Source: Actinobacillus porcitonsillarum
Lineage (GTDB): Bacteria > Pseudomonadota > Gammaproteobacteria > Enterobacterales > Pasteurellaceae
Assembly (NCBI RefSeq): GCF_003101015.1
Contig: NZ_CP029206.1
Coordinates: 1,995,001 to 2,059,000 of the forward strand
Length of the DNA stretch: 64,000 bases
Reading direction: 5' to 3'
Notes under the pieces: model-generated
What the model was told of the DNA's origin: nothing
The model's input: only the letters and a program-made list of their open reading frames with translations
Database searches by the model: none
In this document: piece after piece, positions 1-9,343 of the stretch
Layout of the letters: every line of letters starts with the position of its first letter
How positions within the stretch are numbered: the stretch's first letter is position 1
Made by a program: the position numbers and the translations under genes

Positions 1-395
1 TTTAGCAGATCTTCTGTCATGACTTTAGGTTCATTATAGTAAGGTGTTTGATTATCTCCACTTACTAATAAATGTTTTATCTGGTGTTCTTTAACTAATT
101 GTGAGGCAGCTTCAACACGATATTGATAATATAAATTAGGAACGCCCTTGGAATAAAATTTTGCTGTACCTAATATAACCGCAGTATGGAAATCCGGCAA
201 TTTATTTATATCTGTATAAATTCTATCCTTAACGGAATACCCTGTAATAAAATCGATACCTAATAATGCTAATACGAAAAAAATAAATCCCCCGACACTC
301 CACTTTATAAAAGAGCGTCCACAAGACATCCATCTTTTTATTAACAGTAATACTCCAATTCGATTACTTTTAGGTTGTGAAATTTCTTCTCTCAT
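1..395 (-). CDS. sanA: SanA/YdcF-like envelope protein (DUF218), 3' end outside window
   Basis: This is the first 131 codons of a reverse-strand gene that runs off the left edge. The translation starts MREEISQPKS, has a membrane segment at about residues 31-47, and then matches the SanA pattern closely: ILGTAKFYSKG, YYQYRVEAA, LLVSGDN and YNEPKVM align with the E. coli vancomycin high-temperature exclusion protein. SanA is an inner-membrane protein with a periplasmic DUF218 domain that contributes to envelope barrier function; its biochemical activity is not firmly established. No stop codon interrupts the visible part. The start is the most upstream ATG; the Met of RWMSCGRS is an alternative. 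It is divergent from metX. Confidence 0.85.
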   Translation of the reverse strand, partial: MREEISQPKSNRIGVLLLIKRWMSCGRSFIKWSVGGFIFFVLALLGIDFITGYSVKDRIYTDINKLPDFHTAVILGTAKFYSKGVPNLYYQYRVEAASQLVKEHQIKHLLVSGDNQTPYYNEPKVMTEDLL

Positions 396-499
396 ACAGT
401 ACTAAATTTAAAAATGACATTATTCAGACTCAACTTTTACTATATAGTTGCAAAGCATAGCGAAGCAAATAAAAATTACAAGTGAAAACTTAGCACTCT

Positions 500-529
500 A
501 GACGTTTAGACGTCTAAAATTTCTTGACA
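500..529 (+). promoter_or_regulatory. Tandem MetJ boxes and -35 element upstream of metX
   Basis: AGACGTTT (500-507) is directly followed by AGACGTCT (508-515). These are two adjacent 8-bp met boxes, the second a perfect match to the consensus AGACGTCT and the first with one mismatch. A TTGACA -35 hexamer lies at 524-529, so bound MetJ would abut the promoter. MetJ with S-adenosylmethionine represses methionine genes in gamma-proteobacteria. The -10 element is not clear (weak TACCTT at 547-552). A short GCGG/CCGC hairpin followed by seven T residues (575-598) lies just before the metX start, and an ACAAGCGGT uptake core is at 571-579. Confidence 0.8.
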
Positions 530-612
530 AATTTTCATGTGAACGTTACCTTATTGACATAATTAAGATAACAAGCGGTGTAAATTCCGCCTTTTTTTGC
601 AAACAAGGTTAT

Positions 613-1683
613 ATGGCTCTCTCTCTTACTCTCTTTGAAGAAGCTCCGCTTTCACTCACATTTGGCGGAACACTTTCTCCAATTCAAGTAGCATATCAGA
701 CTTACGGCACGCTCAATGAAAATAAAAGCAATGCCGTACTCCTTTGCCACGCATTAACGGGGGATGCCGAGCCATATTTACCTCCACCCAACAAAGGTTG
801 GTGGCAAGATTTTATTGGTCCGGGACTTGCTTTTGATACCGACCAATATTTCTTTATCTGTTCTAACGTACTTGGTGGGTGTAAAGGTACGACAGGGCCT
901 TCATCAATCAATCCTCAGACCGGTAAACCTTACGGAAGCCAATTCCCTGTTATTACCGTTCAAGATATTGTAAATGTACAAAAAGCATTACTCGATAAGC
1001 TCAATATTCCACATTTACATGCCGTTGTTGGCGGGTCTTTTGGCGGAATGCAGGCAACCCAATGGGGTATTTCATACCCTCATTTTGTGGATAATATTAT
1101 CAATCTTTGTTCATCCCTCACATTGAGTGCCGAAGCCATTGGCTTTAACCACGTTATGCGCCAAGCCATTATCAACGATCCTTGTTTCAACCAAGGGGAT
1201 TATTACGAAGGAATTGCACCTGACAATGGGTTAAAAATAGCCAGAATGTTAGGCATGCTAACATATCGAACTGATATTCAGTTAGCAAAAGCATTTGGCA
1301 GAGAAACAAAACAACACGGACAAATGTGGGGAGACCATTTCCAAGTTGAATCTTATTTAACTTATCAAGGTGAAAAGTTTTTAGACCGCTTTGATGCTAA
1401 TAGTTATCTACGTTTACTCCGAGCTCTTGATCTATATGATCCCGCACAAGGATTTGAAAATGAGTCTTCTGCTTTAACACGTATTAAAGCAAACTACACT
1501 TTGGTGGCAGTTACAAGCGATCAATTATTTAAACAGATAGATGTCCATAAAAGCCGCCAACGTTTAATTGATGCTGGTATTAAAGTCAATTATCACGAAT
1601 TTAATTCCACTTTTGGACATGATTCCTTTCTTGTCGATTATGATTTCTTTGAGCCTATGATTAAACAAGCATTAAAAAAATAG
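613..1683 (+). CDS. metX: Homoserine O-acetyltransferase
   Basis: A 356-residue alpha/beta-hydrolase that acetylates L-homoserine with acetyl-CoA, the first committed step of methionine synthesis by the acetyl route. The nucleophile elbow GGSFGGMQ places the catalytic serine at residue 142. The remaining triad members are Asp303 (VTSDQLF) and His336 (FGHDSFL). Length is normal for the family. The start ATG has AAGG five bases upstream. It is a single gene followed by purR after about 110 bp. Two MetJ boxes upstream indicate repression by methionine through SAM. MetX and sulfhydrylase-type pathways can be hard to tell from homoserine succinyltransferases by name alone, but this is the MetX fold, not MetA. 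Confidence 0.95.
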   Translation: MALSLTLFEEAPLSLTFGGTLSPIQVAYQTYGTLNENKSNAVLLCHALTGDAEPYLPPPNKGWWQDFIGPGLAFDTDQYFFICSNVLGGCKGTTGPSSINPQTGKPYGSQFPVITVQDIVNVQKALLDKLNIPHLHAVVGGSFGGMQATQWGISYPHFVDNIINLCSSLTLSAEAIGFNHVMRQAIINDPCFNQGDYYEGIAPDNGLKIARMLGMLTYRTDIQLAKAFGRETKQHGQMWGDHFQVESYLTYQGEKFLDRFDANSYLRLLRALDLYDPAQGFENESSALTRIKANYTLVAVTSDQLFKQIDVHKSRQRLIDAGIKVNYHEFNSTFGHDSFLVDYDFFEPMIKQALKK

Positions 1684-1792
1684 AATCTTCAAACTTTTAG
1701 CATATATCAAGAGTAGAAAAATACACTTTTTATCACTTATTTTAGCCAAAATTAGTTATAATAAAGCCTTAATTTTAACCTAGGTATCAATT

Positions 1793-2803
1793 ATGGCTAC
1801 TATTAAAGATGTTGCAAAACTTGCTGGTGTATCAACTACAACAGTATCACATGTCATTAATAAAACTCGATTTGTCGCAGAAGATACAACTAAAGCTGTT
1901 TGGGATGCGATTCAATCGTTAAATTATTCTCCTAGCGCAGTTGCTCGTAGCTTAAAAGTTAATACGACAAAATCTATCGGAATGATTATTACAACGAGTG
2001 AAGCGCCTTTTTTTGCTGAAATTGTTTTAGCAGTCGAAGAATATTGCTATCGCCAAGGCTATTCTCTCTTTTTATGTAACACACAAAACAACCCAGAAAA
2101 GATCCAAAACCATTTAGATATGTTGATAAAAAAACGTGTAGATGGCGTATTAGTAATGTGCACAGAGTACACTGAAAACTCCCTTACACTTTTCAATGGA
2201 ACAAACATTCCTATGGTAATCATGGATTGGGGGCGTCATGATGAAAAAAGTGATCGCATCTTAGATAACAGTTTTGAAGGCGGTTATCTTGCAACAAAAC
2301 ATTTAATTGATAATGGACATAAAGAAATTGGTGTCATTGCAGGAAATTTAGAAAAAACAACCGCTAGAGATCGCTTTAATGGCTTTCTAGAAGCGATGAA
2401 AGAAGCGAATTTACCTGTACATCAAGAATGGATTACCGAAGGGGATTTTGAACCTGAAGATGGTTATGAGTGTATGAATAACCTATTCCGTTTAGAAAAA
2501 TTGCCAACAGCGATTTTCTGCTTTAATGATGTTATGGCATTAGGTGCAATTTCAGCAATTACTGAACGAGGATTATCCGTCCCCAATGATATTTCTATTA
2601 TTGGCTACGATAATATTCATAGTTCTCGTTTTTATGCACCACCGCTTACTACGATTCATCAATCTAAATCACGTTTAGGTACACAAGCACTGAACTTATT
2701 ATTAGAGCGAATCCAAAAAGAAGAAAAAGTGAGTGAACCTCAAATTTTAGAGTTTCATCCAGAACTTGTACAACGTAAATCGGTACTTAATTTAAATCAA
2801 TAA
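1793..2803 (+). CDS. purR: Purine repressor PurR (LacI family)
   Basis: A 336-residue repressor with a LacI-type helix-turn-helix at residues 1-25 ([27 protein letters not shown]), the hinge helix [12 protein letters not shown] that inserts Leu into the minor groove, and a periplasmic-binding-protein-like effector domain for hypoxanthine/guanine. It is nearly identical to E. coli PurR over the DNA-reading head ([17 protein letters not shown]), so the operator preference should be the same ACGCAAACGTTTGCGT type, as seen upstream of folD at 4369-4384. A TATAAT -10 lies at 1757-1762; the -35 is poor. The dedA-like gene starts 10 bp after the stop, so the two are probably cotranscribed. Confidence 0.94.
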   Translation: MATIKDVAKLAGVSTTTVSHVINKTRFVAEDTTKAVWDAIQSLNYSPSAVARSLKVNTTKSIGMIITTSEAPFFAEIVLAVEEYCYRQGYSLFLCNTQNNPEKIQNHLDMLIKKRVDGVLVMCTEYTENSLTLFNGTNIPMVIMDWGRHDEKSDRILDNSFEGGYLATKHLIDNGHKEIGVIAGNLEKTTARDRFNGFLEAMKEANLPVHQEWITEGDFEPEDGYECMNNLFRLEKLPTAIFCFNDVMALGAISAITERGLSVPNDISIIGYDNIHSSRFYAPPLTTIHQSKSRLGTQALNLLLERIQKEEKVSEPQILEFHPELVQRKSVLNLNQ

Positions 2804-2813
2804 GGTATATTGA

Positions 2814-3425
2814 ATGGAGTTTTTAATTGAATTTTTTAGCAGCTACGGCTATTGGGCTGTATTCCTTGTGTTGTTAGCTTGTGGCTTTGGCTTGCCGATT
2901 CCCGAAGATGTTACCCTCGTTTCTGGTGGAGTGATTTCAGGATTAGGCTATACCAATGTTCATTGGATGCTTGTTGTGAGTATGCTTGGTGTTCTTGTCG
3001 GCGATAGCACCATGTATTGGCTTGGACGTATTTATGGCGAAAAAATCCGTCAGTTCCCTCTAATTCGTAATATAGTGACTGAAGAACGCTATAAAATGGT
3101 TCAGGAACGATTTGAAAAACAAGGTAACCGCTTACTATTCCTTGCTCGTTTCTTACCAGGGTTACGTGCTGTTGTTTATCTTGTTTCCGGAATAACAAAA
3201 CGAGTCAGTTTTACTCGTTTTGTTCTTGTTGATTTTTGTGCTGCAATTATTTCCGTACCTATTTGGGTCTATTTAGGTGATTATGGCGCTCAAAATATAG
3301 ATTGGTTACATGCTCAAATTAAAAATGGACAACATATCATTTTTGCTTGTTTAGGTGTCATCGCTATTTATATTTACTGGAAATGGAATAAAGCTCGTAA
3401 AGCAAAATTAAATAATATTTCATAA
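2814..3425 (+). CDS. DedA-family membrane protein (VTT domain)
   Basis: A 203-residue polytopic membrane protein with the DedA signatures: an acidic membrane-entry motif (GLPIPEDVTLVSGG, about residues 25-38), GDSTMYWLGR at about 63-72, and the basic amphipathic RFLPGLRAVVYLVSG motif at about 111-125. DedA proteins are half-transporters; some members flip undecaprenyl phosphate or other phospholipids across the inner membrane. Which substrate this paralog handles cannot be read from sequence. It starts 10 bp after purR and is followed by a strong terminator. Confidence 0.85.
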   Translation: MEFLIEFFSSYGYWAVFLVLLACGFGLPIPEDVTLVSGGVISGLGYTNVHWMLVVSMLGVLVGDSTMYWLGRIYGEKIRQFPLIRNIVTEERYKMVQERFEKQGNRLLFLARFLPGLRAVVYLVSGITKRVSFTRFVLVDFCAAIISVPIWVYLGDYGAQNIDWLHAQIKNGQHIIFACLGVIAIYIYWKWNKARKAKLNNIS

Positions 3426-3430
3426 CATCA

Positions 3431-3459
3431 TAAGGGGAGTATAAATCCCCTTATTTTTT
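3431..3459 (+). terminator. Rho-independent terminator after the dedA-like gene
   Basis: Arms TAAGGGGA (3431-3438) and TCCCCTTA (3446-3453) enclose a 7-nt loop and are followed by a T-run on the + strand. It separates the convergent folD. Confidence 0.88.
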
Positions 3460-3475
3460 ATACAGATACTATATA

Positions 3476-4336
3476 CTATTTTAAATAAAAATGTTTTTTA
3501 TACGCTTGTAAAGTGTTTTGCATTAGCATTGCAACGGTCATTGGTCCCACACCACCTGGTACAGGTGTTATAAAGCTAGCATTTTCTGCAGCAACCTGAT
3601 ATTCAACATCTCCCGTTAGTTTTCCATCTGCGTTACGGTTAATACCAACATCGATCACAATTGCGCCGGATTTAATCCATTTACCTGGAATAAACTGAGG
3701 CTTACCGACAGCTACCACTAAAATGTCTGCTTGACGAACATGAGATTCTAAATCTTTGGTAAAGCGATGAGTTACGGTAATAGTACAACCTGCCAATAAT
3801 AGTTCCATCGCCATAGGACGACCAACAATATTTGAAGCCCCTACAATAACAGCATGTTTTCCATGTAAATCGATATTCGTTGTTTCAAGCAATTTCATCA
3901 CACCATAAGGTGTGCATGAACGCAATGTTGGAATACGCTGGCATAAACGACCGACATTGTAAGGGTGGAAACCATCCACATCTTTATGAGGTAAAATAGC
4001 TTCAATCACTTTTGTCGAATCAATTTGTTGGGGTAACGGTAGTTGTACTAAAATACCATCTACGGTTTCATCATTATTCAATTGTTCAATTAATTGTAAT
4101 AACTCTATTTCTGTTGTTTCAGCTGGTAAATCGTAAGATTTTGAAAAAATACCTACCTCTTCACAACTTTTACGTTTACTGTTTACATAGACTTGAGATG
4201 CAGGATCTGAACCAACAAGAATAACCGCCAAACCAGGCGCTCTTTTACCTTCAGATACATAGGCTGCTATTTGTGTAGATATATCCGTTTTAATTTGTTT
4301 CGATAAATTGGTACCAGAAATGATTTGTGCAGGCAT
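3476..4336 (-). CDS. folD: Bifunctional methylene-THF dehydrogenase/methenyl-THF cyclohydrolase
   Basis: A 286-residue cytosolic enzyme that interconverts 5,10-methylene-, methenyl- and 10-formyl-tetrahydrofolate with NADP, feeding formyl groups to purine and fMet synthesis. The catalytic motif [13 protein letters not shown] gives Tyr50 and Lys54 at the same positions as in E. coli FolD. The other signatures, [11 protein letters not shown] and [16 protein letters not shown], are complete. It is monocistronic and convergent with the dedA-like gene. A PurR operator lies 33 bp upstream of the ATG (4369-4384), which fits its role in supplying purine precursors and the presence of purR nearby. Confidence 0.96.
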   Translation of the reverse strand: MPAQIISGTNLSKQIKTDISTQIAAYVSEGKRAPGLAVILVGSDPASQVYVNSKRKSCEEVGIFSKSYDLPAETTEIELLQLIEQLNNDETVDGILVQLPLPQQIDSTKVIEAILPHKDVDGFHPYNVGRLCQRIPTLRSCTPYGVMKLLETTNIDLHGKHAVIVGASNIVGRPMAMELLLAGCTITVTHRFTKDLESHVRQADILVVAVGKPQFIPGKWIKSGAIVIDVGINRNADGKLTGDVEYQVAAENASFITPVPGGVGPMTVAMLMQNTLQAYKKHFYLK

Positions 4337-4368
4337 TAAACGATTCTCCTATGAGATTTAAAACAATA

Positions 4369-4384
4369 ACGTAAACGTTTGCCA
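4369..4384 (-). promoter_or_regulatory. PurR operator (PUR box) upstream of folD
   Basis: The 16-mer ACGTAAACGTTTGCCA matches 13 of 16 positions of the E. coli PUR box consensus, including the entire central AAACGTTTGC. It sits in the folD leader/promoter region. Confidence 0.75.
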
Positions 4385-4471
4385 TTCTCTCAAATTTTTA
4401 TGATTTTGATAAGCTATTTTTCCTAAAATGCATAAACTTCAATCACTTAACCATCAATTCATAAATATTAT

Positions 4472-4499
4472 TTGACAATAAACTAAATCAAATTATAAT
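4472..4499 (+). promoter_or_regulatory. Sigma70 promoter of the tRNA-Pro/tRNA-Arg unit
   Basis: Perfect hexamers TTGACA (4472-4477) and TATAAT (4494-4499) are separated by 16 bp. They are followed by a GC-containing discriminator and the tRNA-Pro gene 14 bp on. This is the strongest-looking promoter in the window. Confidence 0.85.
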
Positions 4500-4512
4500 A
4501 GCGACCACTTAT

Positions 4513-4589
4513 CGGCGAGTAGCGCAGCTTGGTAGCGCAACTGGTTTGGGACCAGTGGGTCGTAGGTTCAAATCCTATCTCGCCGACCA
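4513..4589 (+). tRNA. proM: tRNA-Pro (anticodon TGG)
   Basis: A 77-nt cloverleaf. Acceptor arms CGGCGAG and CTCGCCG pair fully; the anticodon stem ACTGG/CCAGT encloses loop TTTGGGA (anticodon TGG); the T loop is GTTCAAATC. The 3' CCA is encoded (4587-4589). It reads proline codons CCN (mainly CCA/CCG) and is close to identical to E. coli proM. Confidence 0.97.
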
Positions 4590-4643
4590 CTCTTACTTAT
4601 TTTCAGAAATTCCTATCTAAAAATAATATATTCTTTAAACTAT

Positions 4644-4720
<77 letters not shown>

Positions 4721-4857
4721 TTGTTTTATCTACTCATAATCAATTTATTATAATTTGCAAAATACTCTCTAAAAATAACCGCTTACCATTCAAAACAAAG
4801 CGATTTTGCGGTAAAATCCCTATAATTTTTTAATCATTAAATTAAAGGTTCATATTT

Positions 4858-7446
4858 ATGCAACAACAATATAACCCAAGTGAAATTGAACCCAAAGTTC
4901 AACAATTCTGGGCAGAAAATAAAGTTTTTAAAGCTGTTAAAGATGTAACAAAAGAGAAATATTATTGCCTTTCAATGTTGCCATATCCATCAGGTAAACT
5001 GCATATGGGACACGTGCGTAACTACACTATCGGTGATGTGGTGTCCCGTTATCAACGTATGATCGGTAAAAACGTATTGCAACCAATGGGTTGGGATGCA
5101 TTCGGCTTACCGGCAGAAGGTGCGGCAGTAAAAAACAATACTGCACCGGCAAAATGGACATACGAAAACATTGAATATATGAAAGGTCAGCTCAAAATGT
5201 TAGGCTTTTCATACGATTGGGATCGTGAAGTAACGACTTGCCGCCCGGAATACTATAAATGGGAACAATGGTTCTTCACTGAGCTTTACAAAAAAGGCTT
5301 AGTGTACAAAAAAACCTCAACAGTAAACTGGTGCCCGAATGATGAAACCGTTTTAGCGAATGAGCAAGTTCACGAAGGTTGTTGCTGGCGTTGTGATACA
5401 CCGGTGGAACAGCGTGAAATTCCACAATGGTTTATCAAAATTACTGATTATGCTGAAGAGCTATTAAATTGTTTAGATAACCTACCACAATGGCCGGATC
5501 AAGTAAAAACGATGCAACGCAACTGGATTGGTCGCTCTGAAGGGGTAGAAATTACCTTTAAAATTGCCGGTTCAAATGCAACTTTACCTGTTTATACTAC
5601 TCGTCCGGATACATTCTTTGGCGTGAGCTATGTCGCAGTGGCTGCGGCACATCCATTAGCAGAATTAGCGGCTGAAAATAATCCGGCATTAGCTGAATTC
5701 ATTAAAGAAGCAAAAAACACCAAAGTTGCTGAAGCAGAATTGGCAACAATGGAGAAAAAAGGCATGGCAACAGGCTTGTTTGCTATCCATCCATTAACTG
5801 GTAAGGAAGTGCCTGTTTGGGTTGCTAACTTTGTGTTGATGCATTACGGTACCGGTGCGGTAATGGCTGTACCTGGACACGATGAGCGTGATTTTGAATT
5901 CGCGCAAAAATATAATTTACCAATTAAACAAGTTGTACAACCAATTGATGGTTCTGAATGGGATTTCAGCAAAGCACCTTACACTGAACACGGAAAACTT
6001 GTTAATTCTGCTGAATTTGATGGTTTAGAATTCGAAGCTGCGTTTAATGCCATTGCCGATAAATTAGAATCAATGGGCGTGGGTAAACGCCAAGTGAATT
6101 TCCGTCTGCGTGACTGGGGCGTTTCTCGCCAACGTTATTGGGGCGCACCAATCCCAATGATGACATTAGAAGATGGCGAAGTGGTTACCGTACCGTTAAA
6201 AGATTTACCGGTCATTCTGCCTGAAGATGTGGTAATGAACGGCGTACAAAGCCCGATTAAAGCTGATCCAAACTGGGCAAAAACAACTTACGAAGGCAAA
6301 CCGGCATTAAAAGAAACCGATACATTTGATACCTTTATGGAATCTTCTTGGTATTACGCACGCTATACGTGTCCACAATATCACGAAGGAATGTTAGATT
6401 CGGATGAAGCGAACTACTGGTTACCAGTGGATCAATATATCGGCGGTATCGAACACGCAACAATGCACTTGCTCTACTTCCGTTTCTTCCACAAATTATT
6501 GCGTGATGCAGGCATTTTAAATTCTGATGAACCAGCAACCAAACTTCTTTGTCAAGGTATGGTTCTTGCCGATGCGTTCTACTACACCAGCCCGACCAAC
6601 GAGCGTATTTGGGTTTCTCCAACACAGGTTACTTTAGAGCGTGATGAAAAAGGTCGTATCATTAAAGCAACCGATCCGGAAGGTCGTGAGCTTGTACATA
6701 GCGGTATGACCAAAATGTCGAAATCGAAAAATAACGGTATCGACCCGCAAGAGATGGTAGAAAAATACGGTGCAGACACTGTGCGTTTATTTATGATGTT
6801 CGCTTCGCCTGCTGAAATGACGCTTGAATGGCAAGAGTCTGGCGTGGAAGGCGCAAAACGCTTCTTAGGTCGCGTGTGGAATTTAGTGTATGAATATGCA
6901 CAAAATCCGGCTACGGCTGCTTTAGACGTGAACGCATTAAGCAAAGCGCAAAAAGACTTACGCCGTGATGTGCACAAAACTATTGCTAAAGTATCTGATG
7001 ATATTGGTCGCCGCCAAACATTCAACACTGCTATCGCTGCTGTGATGGAGTTAATGAATAAATTAACCAAAGCACCACTTGAAACAGAACAAGATCGAGC
7101 AGTAATGGCAGAAGCATTAAGTGCTGTGGTGCGCATGCTTTACCCAATCACACCACACATCTGTTTTGAATTGTGGCAAGCGCTAGGCAATGAAACTACT
7201 ATTGACTTCGCTCCTTGGGTTGTGGCTGATGAAGCAGCAATGATCGAAGATGAAAAATTGGTTGTGGTTCAAGTAAACGGCAAAGTACGTGGTAAAGTGA
7301 TGGTTCCTGCAACGGCTTCTGAAGATGAAGTAAAAGCAGTTGGACGAGCTGATGCGAACGTAGCAAAATTCTTAGACGGGCAAGAGATCGTTAAAGAGAT
7401 CTACGTACCATTTAAAATGTTGAATTTTGTGGTAAAAAGTGCATAG
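4858..7446 (+). CDS. leuS: Leucyl-tRNA synthetase
   Basis: An 862-residue class Ia aminoacyl-tRNA synthetase that charges tRNA-Leu. The catalytic HMGH signature is at residues 49-52 and KMSKS at 619-623. The CP1 editing domain contains the threonine-rich TTRPDTFFG motif and the [10 protein letters not shown] segment that hydrolyse mischarged tRNA. A zinc-knuckle-like [14 protein letters not shown]...CCWRCD segment is present. Length matches E. coli (860). It heads the conserved leuS-lptE-holA order. The start ATG has AAAGG about nine bases upstream. An inverted uptake-sequence hairpin follows. Confidence 0.97.
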   Translation: MQQQYNPSEIEPKVQQFWAENKVFKAVKDVTKEKYYCLSMLPYPSGKLHMGHVRNYTIGDVVSRYQRMIGKNVLQPMGWDAFGLPAEGAAVKNNTAPAKWTYENIEYMKGQLKMLGFSYDWDREVTTCRPEYYKWEQWFFTELYKKGLVYKKTSTVNWCPNDETVLANEQVHEGCCWRCDTPVEQREIPQWFIKITDYAEELLNCLDNLPQWPDQVKTMQRNWIGRSEGVEITFKIAGSNATLPVYTTRPDTFFGVSYVAVAAAHPLAELAAENNPALAEFIKEAKNTKVAEAELATMEKKGMATGLFAIHPLTGKEVPVWVANFVLMHYGTGAVMAVPGHDERDFEFAQKYNLPIKQVVQPIDGSEWDFSKAPYTEHGKLVNSAEFDGLEFEAAFNAIADKLESMGVGKRQVNFRLRDWGVSRQRYWGAPIPMMTLEDGEVVTVPLKDLPVILPEDVVMNGVQSPIKADPNWAKTTYEGKPALKETDTFDTFMESSWYYARYTCPQYHEGMLDSDEANYWLPVDQYIGGIEHATMHLLYFRFFHKLLRDAGILNSDEPATKLLCQGMVLADAFYYTSPTNERIWVSPTQVTLERDEKGRIIKATDPEGRELVHSGMTKMSKSKNNGIDPQEMVEKYGADTVRLFMMFASPAEMTLEWQESGVEGAKRFLGRVWNLVYEYAQNPATAALDVNALSKAQKDLRRDVHKTIAKVSDDIGRRQTFNTAIAAVMELMNKLTKAPLETEQDRAVMAEALSAVVRMLYPITPHICFELWQALGNETTIDFAPWVVADEAAMIEDEKLVVVQVNGKVRGKVMVPATASEDEVKAVGRADANVAKFLDGQEIVKEIYVPFKMLNFVVKSA

Positions 7447-7482
7447 TTCATGATGGGGCTATTCCCGAATAGATGAATAAAT

Positions 7483-7526
7483 CAAGCGGTTAAATTTTCA
7501 AAATTTTTTGTAAAAATAACCGCTTG
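7483..7526 (+). terminator. Inverted uptake-sequence pair, probable leuS terminator
   Basis: CAAGCGGTTA (7483-7492) and its exact complement TAACCGCTTG (7517-7526) flank a 24-nt A/T-rich loop. Paired uptake sequences commonly form terminators in Pasteurellaceae. No long T-run follows, so termination may be partial and lptE may still be read from leuS. Confidence 0.55.
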
Positions 7527-7561
7527 TTATTCAAGCTAAATTCTCAAAATGGAGAAATCCT

Positions 7562-8056
7562 ATGTTAAAAAAAATCGTTCTTTTATCGGTATTTGCCCTT
7601 TCTGCTTGTGGTTGGCATTTTAAAAATAATGAGGTTCTTCCAGAAGAACTCCGTACACTTACTTTTGAAAGCGCGGATCCACATAGTGATATGGCTCGTA
7701 TTTTACGTAATCAATTGCAACTAAATGATGTCAAACTCGTATCCAAACAAGAAGGAATTTCAAAAGTACGTTTAGTTGGGGCTTCTAGTGGTAGCAAAGT
7801 GGTTTCTGTTTTTAAACAAGCTCGTGAAGCTGAAAAACTCCTTACGTTAAATGTTCAAGCGATTGTTGATGTTCCGAAAAAAGGGGCTTATCCTTTAGAA
7901 GTATCTGTTCATCGCACCTTCTTTGATGATTCACGTGCTGCATTAGCCAAATCAGCAGAAAAAGAGATGATCATGAAAGATATGTATGAACAGGCTGCTC
8001 GCCAACTTATTATCAAAATGGCTGGTTTACATAAAGAGTTAAACCAATCAAAATAA
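7562..8056 (+). CDS. lptE: LPS-assembly lipoprotein LptE
   Basis: A 164-residue lipoprotein that plugs the LptD barrel and helps insert lipopolysaccharide into the outer leaflet of the outer membrane. The signal peptide ends in the lipobox LSACG with the lipidated Cys at residue 16. The sequence following it (WHFKNN...LPEELRTLTF) has the LptE/RlpB start pattern. A GGAGA ribosome site precedes the ATG. It lies between leuS and holA as in E. coli. Its partner lptD is encoded on the other strand 1.3 kb downstream. Confidence 0.92.
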   Translation: MLKKIVLLSVFALSACGWHFKNNEVLPEELRTLTFESADPHSDMARILRNQLQLNDVKLVSKQEGISKVRLVGASSGSKVVSVFKQAREAEKLLTLNVQAIVDVPKKGAYPLEVSVHRTFFDDSRAALAKSAEKEMIMKDMYEQAARQLIIKMAGLHKELNQSK

Positions 8057-8064
8057 TGAAAAAT

Positions 8065-8170
8065 AACCTAGCACGAGCCGTGCTAGGTTCGTTAAGCCCA
8101 GCCCCGCTGGGGCTGAAAGGAAGAGCCGCAGAGCGGCTCAGATTAAGTAACCCTATACGGCTCGTATAGG
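8065..8170. repeat. Cluster of four consecutive perfect hairpins between lptE and holA
   Basis: Four separate stem-loops lie head to tail within 106 bp. H1 has arms 8065-8074/8080-8089 (10 bp, loop GAGCC). H2 has arms 8099-8105/8109-8115 (7 bp, loop GCT). H3 has arms 8123-8129/8133-8139 (7 bp, loop AGA). H4 has arms 8152-8159/8163-8170 (8 bp, loop GCT). All arms are perfectly complementary and unusually GC-rich for this genome. There is no ORF. The loop of H1 (GAGCC) is complementary to GGCTC at the tip of H4, so a tertiary contact is possible. No poly-T follows any of them. Function unknown. Confidence 0.8.
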
Positions 8171-8258
8171 TTTGTCAACGGTCTGAATAGAATCCTTTTA
8201 TATTCGTAAAATAATCTCAAAAATAGACCGCTTATCTTAAATAATCCGATTATCATTC

Positions 8259-9284
8259 ATGCAAAAGATTTTCCCAGAAGCTCTCACAAATTCACTAAAT
8301 CAAACGCTCTCGCCTTTTTATCTCTTAACAGGTACAGACCTACTTCTTCTTGAAGAAAGTAAGTCCCAAATTTTACAGGCAGCACGTTTGAAAGAATTTG
8401 ATGAAAAAAACGAAATCACCATTACGAATGAAACAAATTGGGATGCCTTATTTGAATCTGCTCAATCTATGGGGCTCTTCTTCAGTAAGCAAATGATGAT
8501 TCTTAATTTGCCGGAAAGTCTCAACGCTAACCAAGTAAAACAATTAACCACATTATGCCAACTAAGTCATTCAGACCTTTTACTTGTTTTATGCTTACCG
8601 AAGTTCACAAAAGCGGTAGAAAAACAAACATGGTTTACGCAAATTGAAGCTCAGCTCATACAAGTCAATTGCCAAACGCCTGATGTTGCAAAACTCCCTA
8701 ATTGGCTTGCACATCGAGCCAAGCTCATGGGGCTTCAAATTGAACCCGAAGCAGCACAATTACTTTGTTACAGCTACGAAGGCAACTTGCTGGCATTAAA
8801 ACAAGCACTCCAATTTCTACAACTTCGTTTTATTGACGGAAAGATTACCCTCGCTCGAGCTAAAGAAATAGTCGAACAATCCGCACAATTTACACCGTTT
8901 CAGTGGGTTGATGCCCTTTTAGAAGGGAAAATTGGGCGAGCAGAACGCATCTTAAATTACCTAAAAAATGAGGATATTCAACCGGTTGTTTTACTGCGTA
9001 TTATTCAAAAAGAGCTGTTTATTTTATTAGAAATAAGCCGCTTACCTACCCCACTTCATCATTACGATCAACCACTGCTAACGAACCAAATTCGAGCAGA
9101 GTTTGATCGCTTGAAAATTTGGCAAAATAAACGCCCTTTTTACGTACAAGCGTGCCAACGTCTTACTTATCGAAAATTATTTACCCTTATTCAGCAACTG
9201 GCTGTATTAGAAAAGCAGATTAAACAAGAATTTAGCGAACAAATTTGGTTTGAATTGGGAAAATATTCAACTTTATTTAAGTAA
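8259..9284 (+). CDS. holA: DNA polymerase III delta subunit
   Basis: A 341-residue subunit of the clamp loader (gamma/tau-delta-delta') that opens the beta sliding clamp. It has the HolA N-terminal pattern (PFYLLTGTDLLLLEESKSQI, residues 20-39), the degenerate AAA+ body and the C-terminal collar (FYVQACQRLTYRKLFTLIQQ). Length is close to E. coli HolA (343). It follows lptE at conserved synteny but is separated by the 106-bp hairpin cluster. The start ATG at 8259 lacks a clear Shine-Dalgarno. It ends at a bidirectional terminator shared with lptD. Confidence 0.9.
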   Translation: MQKIFPEALTNSLNQTLSPFYLLTGTDLLLLEESKSQILQAARLKEFDEKNEITITNETNWDALFESAQSMGLFFSKQMMILNLPESLNANQVKQLTTLCQLSHSDLLLVLCLPKFTKAVEKQTWFTQIEAQLIQVNCQTPDVAKLPNWLAHRAKLMGLQIEPEAAQLLCYSYEGNLLALKQALQFLQLRFIDGKITLARAKEIVEQSAQFTPFQWVDALLEGKIGRAERILNYLKNEDIQPVVLLRIIQKELFILLEISRLPTPLHHYDQPLLTNQIRAEFDRLKIWQNKRPFYVQACQRLTYRKLFTLIQQLAVLEKQIKQEFSEQIWFELGKYSTLFK

Positions 9285-9289
9285 AAAAT

Positions 9290-9326
9290 TGGCTTTAATT
9301 ACCGAAATAATTAAAGCCAGTTTTTT
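9290..9326. terminator. Bidirectional terminator between holA and lptD
   Basis: Twelve-base-pair arms TGGCTTTAATTA (9290-9301) and TAATTAAAGCCA (9308-9319) are followed by six T on the + strand and preceded by an A-run that serves the - strand. Confidence 0.9.
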
Positions 9327-9343
9327 ATTTCATATACTTTTAT

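Noticed and set aside
571..598. Riboswitch or attenuator in the metX leader
   Set aside because: The GCGG/CCGC hairpin is only four base pairs and overlaps an uptake core; there is no room for an aptamer after the promoter.
8065..8170. Intrinsic terminator for lptE
   Set aside because: The stems are strong but none is followed by a T-run, so canonical termination is unlikely.
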